In this document: positions 17,143 through 25,581 of the stretch, piece by piece | Layout of the letters: each line of letters starts with the position of its first letter | How positions within the stretch are numbered: position 1 is the first letter of the stretch | Origin: Kineosporia babensis | GTDB lineage: Bacteria; Actinomycetota; Actinomycetes; Actinomycetales; Kineosporiaceae | DNA: 64,000 nt | Reading direction: 5' to 3' | Assembly: GCF_021129305.1 (NCBI RefSeq) | Contig: NZ_JAJOMB010000020.1 | Span: 124,001 to 188,000, forward strand | The notes under the pieces: generated by a model | The model's input: only the letters and a program-made list of their open reading frames with translations | Database searches by the model: none | Told to the model about the DNA's origin: nothing | Position numbers and translations under genes: made by a program

Positions 17143-20100
17143 TCGCGCCCACCTCCGGGGCCAGCAGGAAATCGGCCGGGGCCAGCCCGTTCAGGTCGAT
17201 GAGCAGGTCCGGCCGTAGCTTGCCGGCGATGGCGTCGCGGGTCTGCGCCCCGGCGGTGAGGTTCAGGGTCTGGTCCGCCGCCTTGGTGAAAGTCGGCAGC
17301 GGGACCCACTCGAACGCGTGGTGCTCGACGAACAGCGCGGTCGCGGACTGGAGGCTCGACACGGGCAGGCTGGATGTCGTCGCGGGTCTGACTGGTGGCG
17401 TGGGCCGCACCACGTACCCGGTCAGCATGTCCTCGCACAGAGCCTCCTTGGACAGCGTTGGGGTGAGTTCCTCACCCCACAGTGCAGCGGGAAGGCTCTT
17501 GGCGACCGGTTCGAACCTGAACGAAGCGTTCACCGGGGTCGTGCCCTGGGTGATGTTGATCGTCTGGACCGAGGTGAACGTGCCGGGCTTTGCCCCCACG
17601 GGGGCTATTGCGAAGGCCAGGGCTCCGGTCCCGGTCAGCGCCGTCGTTCCCGACCGTCCGCTCGTCGCCGGGACGCAGGAATCGGTGAGCAGTTCCAGTT
17701 CGGCGGGGTTGACCGTGCCCAGGTAGGTCCCGGCCGCGGCCTGCGGTGCGCCACCGCGCAGCACCACCGTGACGGCTTTGTCCGCCGCGGGCAGCTGCGC
17801 CGTCCTGAACCTGTTCCACGGGACGGGTTCGGCCGAGGCGCCGCCGGAAGACCCGAACGTGATCGTGAACGAGATGACGTCAAGGTCGATGTAAGCGGTG
17901 CCGCCGAAGTCCGGGCCCCAGAACCGCACGTCGGTGCCGACGTGCACGTTGATTGTGTGGCTGCCGAAGAAGCTGAACGTGTAGGACGCCCCCACACTGA
18001 TGTGCAGCGCCGCCTCGTAATGGTATGGCTGCCAGGCGATGAGGAAGTCCATCCCGGCGTCGAACCAGGCCCGCAAGGACCCGTCCTCGTACGTAGCGCT
18101 GAGCGCCGCGCCGGCCATCAGCGCGCCCGGGGTGAGGGCGAAATAGGCCGAGCCTTTGAGCGCGAGCTTGTCGGAGACCTTCCAGTCGAACCCGAGGCGC
18201 GGCACGGCGGGGTAGTGGCCGGGCTTGGTGAAGTGGGGGTGGTAGCCGCCCACGGTCAGGACAAAGTCGCCGTCGTGGTCTCCGGCGAACCAGGTGACGA
18301 ACGCGAACCCGCCGGTCAGGCGGCACGCCCGGGACAGCAGATAGGAGTTGGAGGTGAGCTGGGCCAGCAGGGAGAAGTAGCCGTCGTCCGGCATGAAGGA
18401 CGCCTTCATCGCCAGTTGGATCTCCGCGACCGGCGTGACGTCTCCCAGGCCGGCATCGGGCACGGGCAGGACCAGTGTCGACAGACCCAGCACGTTCAGC
18501 TCGAACCGGTGCCCGAACCCGGCCGTCACCAGCAGGAACGAGTCGATCATCTTGAACGACGTGAAGCGCAGACCCGCAGCGAGGAAGACGTCGCCCGGAG
18601 ACGGCGGCAGGGCGTCCGCCAGCTGGGACAGCTCGGTGGCCAGGGTGCCGGGGACCGTCGTGCCGACGGCCTCGGCGACCAGCGGGAAGCTCGCGATCTG
18701 GTCGACCGCAGGCGCGATGAACCGCCGGTTGTAGCCGAAGCCCGCGGCGATCCCCTCGACGAAGAAGAACGCAGGCCCACCGATCGGGTAGTTCAGGAAC
18801 GCGTACACGAACAGCGACGGCCCCTCGGGGAGCTGCAGATACGATCCGAGCGCGCCGAGCGTGAACGTCTCAGTCTCGATGACGGCTTTACCACTGTAAG
18901 AGGGGATCGGTTTGCCTTGGTAGGTCACGGTGTTCCTGAGGAACGCCCCGCTGAGCGTCACTGGTCCCCCGGTGTAGGACACCCCCAGCCCGGCCAGATC
19001 GAACACCGGCAGCGCCGCCGGATCGGCGAGCGACACCGAGGCGCTGAGCCCGTCGCACGACAGGGTCAGCCCGCCTGCCGAGACCGAGGCGTCCACCCGG
19101 ACCGACAGTCTCGCGGGCTGGCCGGGTTCGTGCAGGTAGGCGACGCCGACCCGGTCGAGCTGGATCGGGCCGAAGGACCGCTGGACCTTGTACCAGAGCG
19201 TGTTGTCAGCGGTCTGGGTCTGCTTGGAAGTGATCGGTGGCGCCGTCTGGGCCGGTGAGACGGGCAACGCCATCGGCTGTTCCAGCACGCCCAGCTTCAG
19301 CTTTCCGCTGACCAGGAACCCGGCTGCCCGGTCCCCGTCGGGCAGCTTGGTGATCGCCGTCGGCAGCTGCCCGTTGATCGCTGTCACCTCGGTGGCGCTC
19401 AGCGCGGCCGACAGTGCGACCAGCCGCAGCGGATCGAAGCCCATCACCCCGAGGTCGAGGTGGTCGCCGAACACCGGCAGGTGGGACAGGTCGAGGGTGA
19501 TCGCCAGGTCGGCGCCGAACACCTTCGCCGGGCCGTCCACGGCCATGAAGGTGTCGTTGAGGTCGACCACCAGGCCGTCCGGGACGTAGGCCGCCGCCGA
19601 CGGCAGGAGCGCGGCGATCAGGTCCTTCAGGGCGGGGACCGGGTCACCCGTCGCATGCGAGTACGCGGCGGTGAACAGGGTCGCGGTCTCCTGCTGGGCG
19701 AACAGCAGATCGAACCGGGGGGTGAACGGGCCGTGCGCGGTCGGCACGCTCACCACGAGCGATGCAGTGAAGGAGCGCTGTGCGGTGTCGATGGCGATGG
19801 TGAGGTCGGCCGACGCGGTGTCGATCGGAAAGAGCGCCTCACCGGTGAGGTAGAGGCGTTTGGTCCCGGTGGACACCTCGATTCCCAGGTTCTCGATCAC
19901 CAGCTGGGAGATCGGCGTGGGCAGGGCGATGGCGCCGAAGTTGCCGGCCAGGGTCTGGAAGAGCTCGCCGATCGCGATCTGCTGGCCCGGGCCGCTCGCC
20001 CCGCTGAACTCCCATTGCTTGTCCGGGGCCGGATCGTAGGACGCCCCGATCGCGACGCCCACACCCTGGATGACGAAGGTGGCCATGGCCGCGAACCTGG

Positions 20101-21454
20101 TGTCGGGGTCGTGGCTCAGCGAGAACATCACGTCGGTGAGCGACAACTGGTCGGTGAGCTTCCAGTCGCCGACCAGTTCCAGGAAGCCGTGGTAGGTGAA
20201 GGGCTGGGGTGCGGGTGGGAAGGCGAGGCCGAAGTCGAACCTGGCCACCGCCAGGTCGGGCACCGGGGCCGGATCCTGGCCGGTGAAGTCGGTGTAGACC
20301 TCACGGATGCTGAGCGGCCCGTCGCCGGAGCGCAGCGCACCGCCGACCGAGCGGTCGCCGAAGTTGGCACTCATCTCCAGGACACCCGACGCGCCGATGC
20401 CGAACAGTCCGCTCAGCACGCCGGACAGCCGCGCGCCGGACAGCGGGCTGTCGATCCGGAAGGTCAGGTCGATGGCCTGAAGGTCCAGCACGTCCTCGAC
20501 GATCTGCCATTCCTCGGCGGTCTCCAGCTTCACGCTGATGTAGCTCAGCGTCATGGTTTTCGGGGCGACCAGCATCCGCACGTCGGTGAGTACCACCGGG
20601 CTGGACACGTCGAAGTCGAAGGGGATCGGCAGTGATGACTGGCCGGTGAAGGCCGCCACATCGGCCAGGCTCAGCGGTCCCAGGTCGGTGAAGTCGGCGA
20701 CGAACAGCACGCTGTCGCCCCAGCCGAAGATCTCGGTGTAGAGGAGCGCGCTGTGGGGCACACCGGCCACGCGCACCGGCACCGAGCCGGTGACCACGAT
20801 CGAGCTCTGGACCGCGTAGTCGACGACGTCGTAGTCGAAGGTCGGATCGCCGAGGATCTCGTACCGCAGATCGGTCAGGGTGAACAGGCCCAGGTCGAGA
20901 CTCGCCCCCTGCGGCCCGTAGAGCAGGATGTCGGGCACTGTTGAGGTGGGGAATCCCAGTTCGGGATCACCGGTGACGGTGGTGATCTCGCCGGTCACGG
21001 TGTGCGTGACACCGGGCAACAGCAGATCCAGTGGGGCCATCGGCGTAGTGATGATCAGCGTGCCGGTGAAGGACATGACAGCCGTCGTCGAGTCCAGGAC
21101 CAGCGCCGGCCCCTGGAAGCGCAGCGAGTCGAAGATGGAGTGCCGCAGCACGCCGAAGGCGTCGACGAAAGTCCAGTTCTGGTCTCCGGTCGCCCGCACG
21201 AGCGCGGTGACGGTGCCCCCGGCCGCCGCGAACGTGGCGGACACGGCCATACCGGTGAACGGCCCGGACGCGCCGGTTCCCGTGACCGTCACGCCGTCGG
21301 CGGTCGCGGCCGTGGTCGTCACCGAGGTCAGGACGAGGCGTCCGGCGGGGAAGAACCCGGTGAAGAACGCGCTGATCCCGGTGAGCGCGTCCAGTTGTAC
21401 GTCGAGGCGGCCGTCGGTCGCGGTCACGATGCCCCTGAGCTGGTCGGGGGTCAC
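17135..21454 (-). CDS. giant beta-rich protein, DUF6603-like (1439 aa)
   Basis: The GTG start at 21454 overlaps the stop of the MBL gene (GTGA), which decides the start over an in-frame codon 30 bases upstream. The 1439-aa product is dominated by alternating hydrophobic/Thr/Ser strands, with no signal peptide and no clear transmembrane helix. The central to C-terminal part (LAGLGVSYTGGPVTLSGAF, FVYAFLNYPIGGPAFFFVEGIAAGFGYNRRFIAP) resembles DUF6603 proteins as I remember them. A later segment (GSAYFALTPGALMAGAALSATY, ISVGASYTFSFFGSHTINVHVG) is barrel-like. The function of that domain is not known. Fifth gene of the six-gene operon. Confidence 0.8.
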   Translation of the reverse strand: MTPDQLRGIVTATDGRLDVQLDALTGISAFFTGFFPAGRLVLTSVTTTAATADGVTVTGTGASGPFTGMAVSATFAAAGGTVTALVRATGDQNWTFVDAFGVLRHSIFDSLRFQGPALVLDSTTAVMSFTGTLIITTPMAPLDLLLPGVTHTVTGEITTVTGDPELGFPTSTVPDILLYGPQGASLDLGLFTLTDLRYEILGDPTFDYDVVDYAVQSSIVVTGSVPVRVAGVPHSALLYTEIFGWGDSVLFVADFTDLGPLSLADVAAFTGQSSLPIPFDFDVSSPVVLTDVRMLVAPKTMTLSYISVKLETAEEWQIVEDVLDLQAIDLTFRIDSPLSGARLSGVLSGLFGIGASGVLEMSANFGDRSVGGALRSGDGPLSIREVYTDFTGQDPAPVPDLAVARFDFGLAFPPAPQPFTYHGFLELVGDWKLTDQLSLTDVMFSLSHDPDTRFAAMATFVIQGVGVAIGASYDPAPDKQWEFSGASGPGQQIAIGELFQTLAGNFGAIALPTPISQLVIENLGIEVSTGTKRLYLTGEALFPIDTASADLTIAIDTAQRSFTASLVVSVPTAHGPFTPRFDLLFAQQETATLFTAAYSHATGDPVPALKDLIAALLPSAAAYVPDGLVVDLNDTFMAVDGPAKVFGADLAITLDLSHLPVFGDHLDLGVMGFDPLRLVALSAALSATEVTAINGQLPTAITKLPDGDRAAGFLVSGKLKLGVLEQPMALPVSPAQTAPPITSKQTQTADNTLWYKVQRSFGPIQLDRVGVAYLHEPGQPARLSVRVDASVSAGGLTLSCDGLSASVSLADPAALPVFDLAGLGVSYTGGPVTLSGAFLRNTVTYQGKPIPSYSGKAVIETETFTLGALGSYLQLPEGPSLFVYAFLNYPIGGPAFFFVEGIAAGFGYNRRFIAPAVDQIASFPLVAEAVGTTVPGTLATELSQLADALPPSPGDVFLAAGLRFTSFKMIDSFLLVTAGFGHRFELNVLGLSTLVLPVPDAGLGDVTPVAEIQLAMKASFMPDDGYFSLLAQLTSNSYLLSRACRLTGGFAFVTWFAGDHDGDFVLTVGGYHPHFTKPGHYPAVPRLGFDWKVSDKLALKGSAYFALTPGALMAGAALSATYEDGSLRAWFDAGMDFLIAWQPYHYEAALHISVGASYTFSFFGSHTINVHVGTDVRFWGPDFGGTAYIDLDVISFTITFGSSGGASAEPVPWNRFRTAQLPAADKAVTVVLRGGAPQAAAGTYLGTVNPAELELLTDSCVPATSGRSGTTALTGTGALAFAIAPVGAKPGTFTSVQTINITQGTTPVNASFRFEPVAKSLPAALWGEELTPTLSKEALCEDMLTGYVVRPTPPVRPATTSSLPVSSLQSATALFVEHHAFEWVPLPTFTKAADQTLNLTAGAQTRDAIAGKLRPDLLIDLNGLAPADFLLAPEVGANG

Positions 21455-22683
21455 GGCGTGAGGGTGAACTCGACGGTGTCCCACGACCCGGTCGTGAAGA
21501 CCTGTTCCTGGTGGAACTGGCTCTCGTTGGTGTAGCTGCCAAAGCTGCCGGCCCGCCAGCCGAACGTCTCGTGACTGGGGATCAGCGCCCGATTGCTGGT
21601 GTTGAGCCGGGTCCGGTAACGGTCGATCACCTCCTCGCTCGGCAGGTGGTGCAGCGGCACGGCCTTCGGCGCGCTGATGACGCTGCGCAGCGGGTTGACC
21701 GTATCGACGAAGGCCTGGGAGGAGGAGGTGAGACGGCTGCCGTGGTGGCCCGCCTGGGCGATGGACATGCCGGTGATCCGGGCCCGCGCGGTGTTCAGCA
21801 GGTACTGCTCGGTGTTGAAGGTGGCGTCTCCGCAGATGAGGATCTTGTCACGGGTCGTCTCGATCAGCGTGACCACGCTTCCTCGGTTGGTGGTGTTGCT
21901 GTTGTCGGCCACGTACTGGTGTGAGACGTCGGCGGCCAGGATGCTGACCGTGCAGTTCGGCTCGTCGACAATCCTGATCCCACCGGCGGCGTCGAGCCGG
22001 TCGACGAAGACGCCGGCCGAAGCTGCCGGGACCGGGGTGGGGGTCCCCCCGTTCACCGCGATGGTCACCTGCCCGGGCGCCTGGTTGCCGGGATCGTGGT
22101 TGTGCACGACCTTCTTGATCCCGAGGACGTTGCTCATCTGTGTGGTGATGAAGCTGCTGGTGGCGCCTTGGGCGTAGAACCTCAGCTCCGAACTGAAGTA
22201 CACGTTGTTGATGGTGACGGCGGGGTTGAGGATGTTCGTCAGCTGGTTGTAGTGATCCGCGTCCGGATGGGTGAGTACCAGGATGTCGACGGTGTTGTAG
22301 CCGGCCATGAACTTGGCCCGGGTCAGGACCGCCTGAACCCGCCGTCGGTAGAGCAGGTCGGTCTCGGAGTCCTTGGCGTCCGAGCCGCAGTCGAACAGAA
22401 CGATCTGGCCTCTCGGGGTCGCCATGATCGCGCAGTCGCCCTGACCGATCTTCACGAACGCGAGGTGCAACTGGCCGTCGCCCCGATTGCCTGGCGGGGC
22501 CACCGGCCGGTTCGCCAGGTCCTGGGCCCGCCGCTGGGCGAGTGCCCGCTGCTCGGCCAGGGCCTGCTGGGCGATCGCCTGCAGCTTCGCGTCGCGGGCG
22601 GGTTTGGTGGCCGAGCGGGTGATGGCCTTCCGGATGGGAATGGTGCTCTTGCCCTTGGCCCGGGCCACGTCCTTTTTCCCCAT
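21451..22683 (-). CDS. ComEC-like MBL-fold metallo-hydrolase (410 aa)
   Basis: The basic N-terminal tail (about residues 1-70, rich in Lys, Arg, Ala and Gln) could bind nucleic acid. The metallo-beta-lactamase fold follows: LAFVKIGQGDCAIMATPRG, FDCGS, and the metal motif THPDADHYN with His139, Asp141, Asp143 and His144. A later QAGHHGSRLTSSSQAFVDTVNP block is typical of ComEC/Rec2 C-terminal domains. There are no competence membrane helices, so it is a stand-alone soluble hydrolase. It may act as nuclease or phosphodiesterase; unproven. It follows the LamG gene by 16 bp and is coupled to the 1439-aa gene. Confidence 0.88.
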   Translation of the reverse strand: MGKKDVARAKGKSTIPIRKAITRSATKPARDAKLQAIAQQALAEQRALAQRRAQDLANRPVAPPGNRGDGQLHLAFVKIGQGDCAIMATPRGQIVLFDCGSDAKDSETDLLYRRRVQAVLTRAKFMAGYNTVDILVLTHPDADHYNQLTNILNPAVTINNVYFSSELRFYAQGATSSFITTQMSNVLGIKKVVHNHDPGNQAPGQVTIAVNGGTPTPVPAASAGVFVDRLDAAGGIRIVDEPNCTVSILAADVSHQYVADNSNTTNRGSVVTLIETTRDKILICGDATFNTEQYLLNTARARITGMSIAQAGHHGSRLTSSSQAFVDTVNPLRSVISAPKAVPLHHLPSEEVIDRYRTRLNTSNRALIPSHETFGWRAGSFGSYTNESQFHQEQVFTTGSWDTVEFTLTP

Positions 22684-22699
22684 GGCAGGAGGACTCCGT

Positions 22700-25411
22700 T
22701 CAGCTCGGGAAAGTGATGCGCCAGCGGCCCTGGTCGATGCGTTCCTTACGTCGCCATGTCCACACGTTCCTGCGGTCGCCGTCGTAGGGTTTGTAGTCGG
22801 CCGCGTAGGCGTACTCCCCCTGCTTGACGTTGAACAGGTCGAACTCCAGCGCTCCGGCCGCGAGCCGCTTCAGGATGCGCAACTCCTCCACGCCGATGGT
22901 GACGTCTTTGATCCTGAAGCCGTTGCTGGCCACGAACGTCTGGGCGTAGGCATCGACGAAGGTGTCGCTGGGCAGGTTGCCGTCCTTGAACGCGAACCCC
23001 TCCGGCCGTCCTTCGATGCGGTGCCAGAACTTGCTGCCGTGATGAAACCTGATGCTCGGGTAGGTGATGGCGTCGCCGGTCGTGGTGTCCTGGAACAGCT
23101 CCAGGTAGAGGACCTGCCCGCCGCCTCCGTGGCCGGTGTCCCGGCGTAGCTGAAGATGGGAGCCCGCGTTCATGATCGTGACCTTGCCGCCGAGCGGACC
23201 CGAGGTGCCGATGGCGACGGGGTCGGTGCCCAGCGGGTTGATGGCCAGTGGCTTGGCCCCGCCGGACTGGATCCAGGAGTAGTCCTGGTGGTGCCCGAAC
23301 CGGATGTGCGCCTGGTTGTCCGGGCCGACGTACAGGGCGCCGCCGAGGGAGTTCTCGCTGACGTTGACGACGTGCAGGCGGCCCTTCGGCTCGGTGACCG
23401 CGCCGATGCCCACGGCGCTGGCGACGGGGTTCAGCAGCAGCGGCTTACCTCCGTGCGACTGGATCCAGGAGTAGCTCGCGTGGTATCCGAGCCGCAGGTT
23501 CGACTGGTTCGTCGGCCCGATGATCAGCGTTCCGTTGGTGGCGTCCTGGTTGGCGTCGACGATGTGCAGGCGGCTCGCGGGTGCCGAGACGCCGACGCCG
23601 ACCCGGTTGCCCAGCGGGTTGAGGGCCAGGGGAAGCCCACTGTGAGACTGGATCCACGTGTGGTCGTTCCCGTAGCCGAGGCGAAGGTTCTGGTCCCGCT
23701 TACGGCCGATGATGAGGGCGGGGACCCCGTTGGCGTCGGTGGGGGTGTGCAGGATCTGGAAGCGCCCCTCCAGATCGGTCGGAGGGAAGTTGACCCCGGC
23801 GAAGGACTGGTTGAACAGCAGCGGGGTGCGTTCCACCGGCGCGGTCATCGAGCCGTCGGCGTAGCCTGGGATGTTGCGGTACTCCACCAGGATCGGGGCG
23901 TGGCCCTGCTTGGGCAGCGCATAGACCTTGTCGAGCCTGAACTCGATGAACTGCCCGGGCGTCAGCAGGGTGTCGGCGTCCGGGGTGATGTCCCAGGCGC
24001 GTTCCCGGTCCAGGACCTTCGTGATGCTCCAGCCCGCCGACACCGACAGACTGATGTTGCCCGCCGCCCCGACCGTGGTCAGTGCCCAGGGCTTCTCGTT
24101 CTTGGCGGTCGGGCTCGCTCCGTCCGGTTCGGCATCGAAGGACACCCGGAAGGCCGACACCGGCTCTGCTGTCTGGAAAGAGATGCCCTTGCCGGCGCTC
24201 ATCACGTTGGTGAGGTGCAGGGTCAGAGCACTGGCGGTCGCCCCGTCGCTGAGGACCCGGTCACCCCCGACGAACCGCAGGTCCAGGGGCAGGTCACGGC
24301 GCCCTCGGTGGTTGACCACGTCGAGGTACTGCACTCGGGTGCCGGCCAGGGGCTGGCTCTGCCCGGTGTACCTGACGGTGCCGTACTCCAGTTCCACCTG
24401 GGTGCCGTGGGTGCCGTCCGTACCGTCGGCGTTCAGGCCCGACACGTCCACGGAGATCGTTGCGCCGGGAAGGATCGGCTTGAGGTTGTTCTTCCACTGG
24501 AAATACAGGGCCGTGCCGTCCGGCTCGGCCGCTATCGCCCAGTCCGCCGAGGAGACCTTCGGGGTGAGCGCGGCGGCGAGTGTGCCTTTCCGTAGGCGCA
24601 GCGCGAAATGGTAGGTGCTGGAGGATACCCCGGTGAGCGGGACGGCCTCGATGGCGTGGCGGGAGCTGTTGGTCACCTCCAGGGACATCACCTGAAGGTT
24701 GGTGTCGTCGATGAACAGGACGGGCTGACCGTCGTTGTTGACGAAGCCGAAGTCGAGCGGGTGGGTTCGGACGAACGCTTCCAGCGGAGGTTCGCTGTCG
24801 GCCATGTCCCGCTGGATCTCCGCGGTGGTCAGCGCACGGGAGTACACGCGGAACTGCGCCACGAGACCAGCGAAGCTGAGTGTCCCATTGCCGGCGGCGA
24901 GTTCGAACTCCGCCTGGTCGGCCACGCGGGAGCCGCGTCCCTGCGCCTGTGCGACCAGGGCGCCGTCCACATAGGTTCGCGCGACACCGCCGTCATGGGT
25001 GATGGCCACGTGCGCCCAGACGTTGCCGGGCACCGCTCCGGCGTCCGAGAGGGTGGTCTCCAGGCCCACTGTTGAGTCGAACAAGTGCTCGAGCCGTCCG
25101 TCACCGTAGAGCCTGAGCCGGATGTTGGGTGAGGCCTTCCCGAACACCGCGACGGCTGAGTTGGCACCGCCCGGGGCCCATTTGATCCAGGCCGACAGGG
25201 TGTAGGCCGTCAGTTGCAGCGCCGGATTACCCGCCGGCACGCTGACGTACTGGTCTTTCCCGTCAAGGCTCAGGCAGGCGAATTTCTGGTCGGTGACGAT
25301 CGTCGGCGTGCCCTTGTAGATCCCGTTGATGGCGTTCGGACCGCTGTCGAGAATCACGTTCTGCGGGGCGAGAGCGTTCAGGGGCCAGTGCAGGACGAGG
25401 GAATCGCTCAT
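22700..25411 (-). CDS. LamG-domain / phage tail-fibre-like protein (903 aa)
   Basis: Residues of about 1-210 form a LamG/concanavalin-like domain (VSVPAGNPALQLTAYTLSAWIKW, WAHVAITHDGGVARTYVDG, FRVYSRALTTAEI). A beta-rich middle follows. Residues of about 590-730 hold three tandem repeats with the pattern (L/I)R(L/F)G...(T/S)WIQS..G.PL.(L/I)NP, spaced about 45-50 aa. Such repeats are typical of trimeric tail fibres and adhesins. The C-terminus (SNGFRIKDVTIGVEELRILKRL) could be a capping or trimerisation region. There is no signal peptide. ATG overlaps the stop of the 54-aa gene. Probable binding component. Confidence 0.82.
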   Translation of the reverse strand: MSDSLVLHWPLNALAPQNVILDSGPNAINGIYKGTPTIVTDQKFACLSLDGKDQYVSVPAGNPALQLTAYTLSAWIKWAPGGANSAVAVFGKASPNIRLRLYGDGRLEHLFDSTVGLETTLSDAGAVPGNVWAHVAITHDGGVARTYVDGALVAQAQGRGSRVADQAEFELAAGNGTLSFAGLVAQFRVYSRALTTAEIQRDMADSEPPLEAFVRTHPLDFGFVNNDGQPVLFIDDTNLQVMSLEVTNSSRHAIEAVPLTGVSSSTYHFALRLRKGTLAAALTPKVSSADWAIAAEPDGTALYFQWKNNLKPILPGATISVDVSGLNADGTDGTHGTQVELEYGTVRYTGQSQPLAGTRVQYLDVVNHRGRRDLPLDLRFVGGDRVLSDGATASALTLHLTNVMSAGKGISFQTAEPVSAFRVSFDAEPDGASPTAKNEKPWALTTVGAAGNISLSVSAGWSITKVLDRERAWDITPDADTLLTPGQFIEFRLDKVYALPKQGHAPILVEYRNIPGYADGSMTAPVERTPLLFNQSFAGVNFPPTDLEGRFQILHTPTDANGVPALIIGRKRDQNLRLGYGNDHTWIQSHSGLPLALNPLGNRVGVGVSAPASRLHIVDANQDATNGTLIIGPTNQSNLRLGYHASYSWIQSHGGKPLLLNPVASAVGIGAVTEPKGRLHVVNVSENSLGGALYVGPDNQAHIRFGHHQDYSWIQSGGAKPLAINPLGTDPVAIGTSGPLGGKVTIMNAGSHLQLRRDTGHGGGGQVLYLELFQDTTTGDAITYPSIRFHHGSKFWHRIEGRPEGFAFKDGNLPSDTFVDAYAQTFVASNGFRIKDVTIGVEELRILKRLAAGALEFDLFNVKQGEYAYAADYKPYDGDRRNVWTWRRKERIDQGRWRITFPS

Positions 25412-25572
25412 TTCTGCACCTCCTCAGCGGCCGGGGCGAGGCCTAGCTGACCTTGGGCCTGCTGCTGGAGGGAGCCGATCAGCTCGTAGACCTGGGCGTA
25501 CGGGAGGGCCCCGAGAGCGTCGAGGATCTGGTTGACCTCGGGAAGGGTCAGCGACAGATTGATTTTCGGCAT
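25408..25572 (-). CDS. 54-aa phage-type small protein
   Basis: ATG 25572 has GAGGA 5-9 bp upstream, inside the 9-bp gap after the 1127-aa gene; the stop overlaps the LamG gene start (ATGA). The product opens MPKINLSLTLPEVNQ and continues with an ALPYAQVYELIGSLQQQAQ segment: a strand, then two amphipathic helices. It resembles small proteins that lie beside tail-fibre genes in phages, as I remember them. Tight coupling on both sides argues that it is made in ratio with the LamG protein, perhaps as chaperone or assembly factor. Too short for most gene callers. Confidence 0.75.
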   Translation of the reverse strand: MPKINLSLTLPEVNQILDALGALPYAQVYELIGSLQQQAQGQLGLAPAAEEVQK

Positions 25573-25581
25573 CGGAATCCT

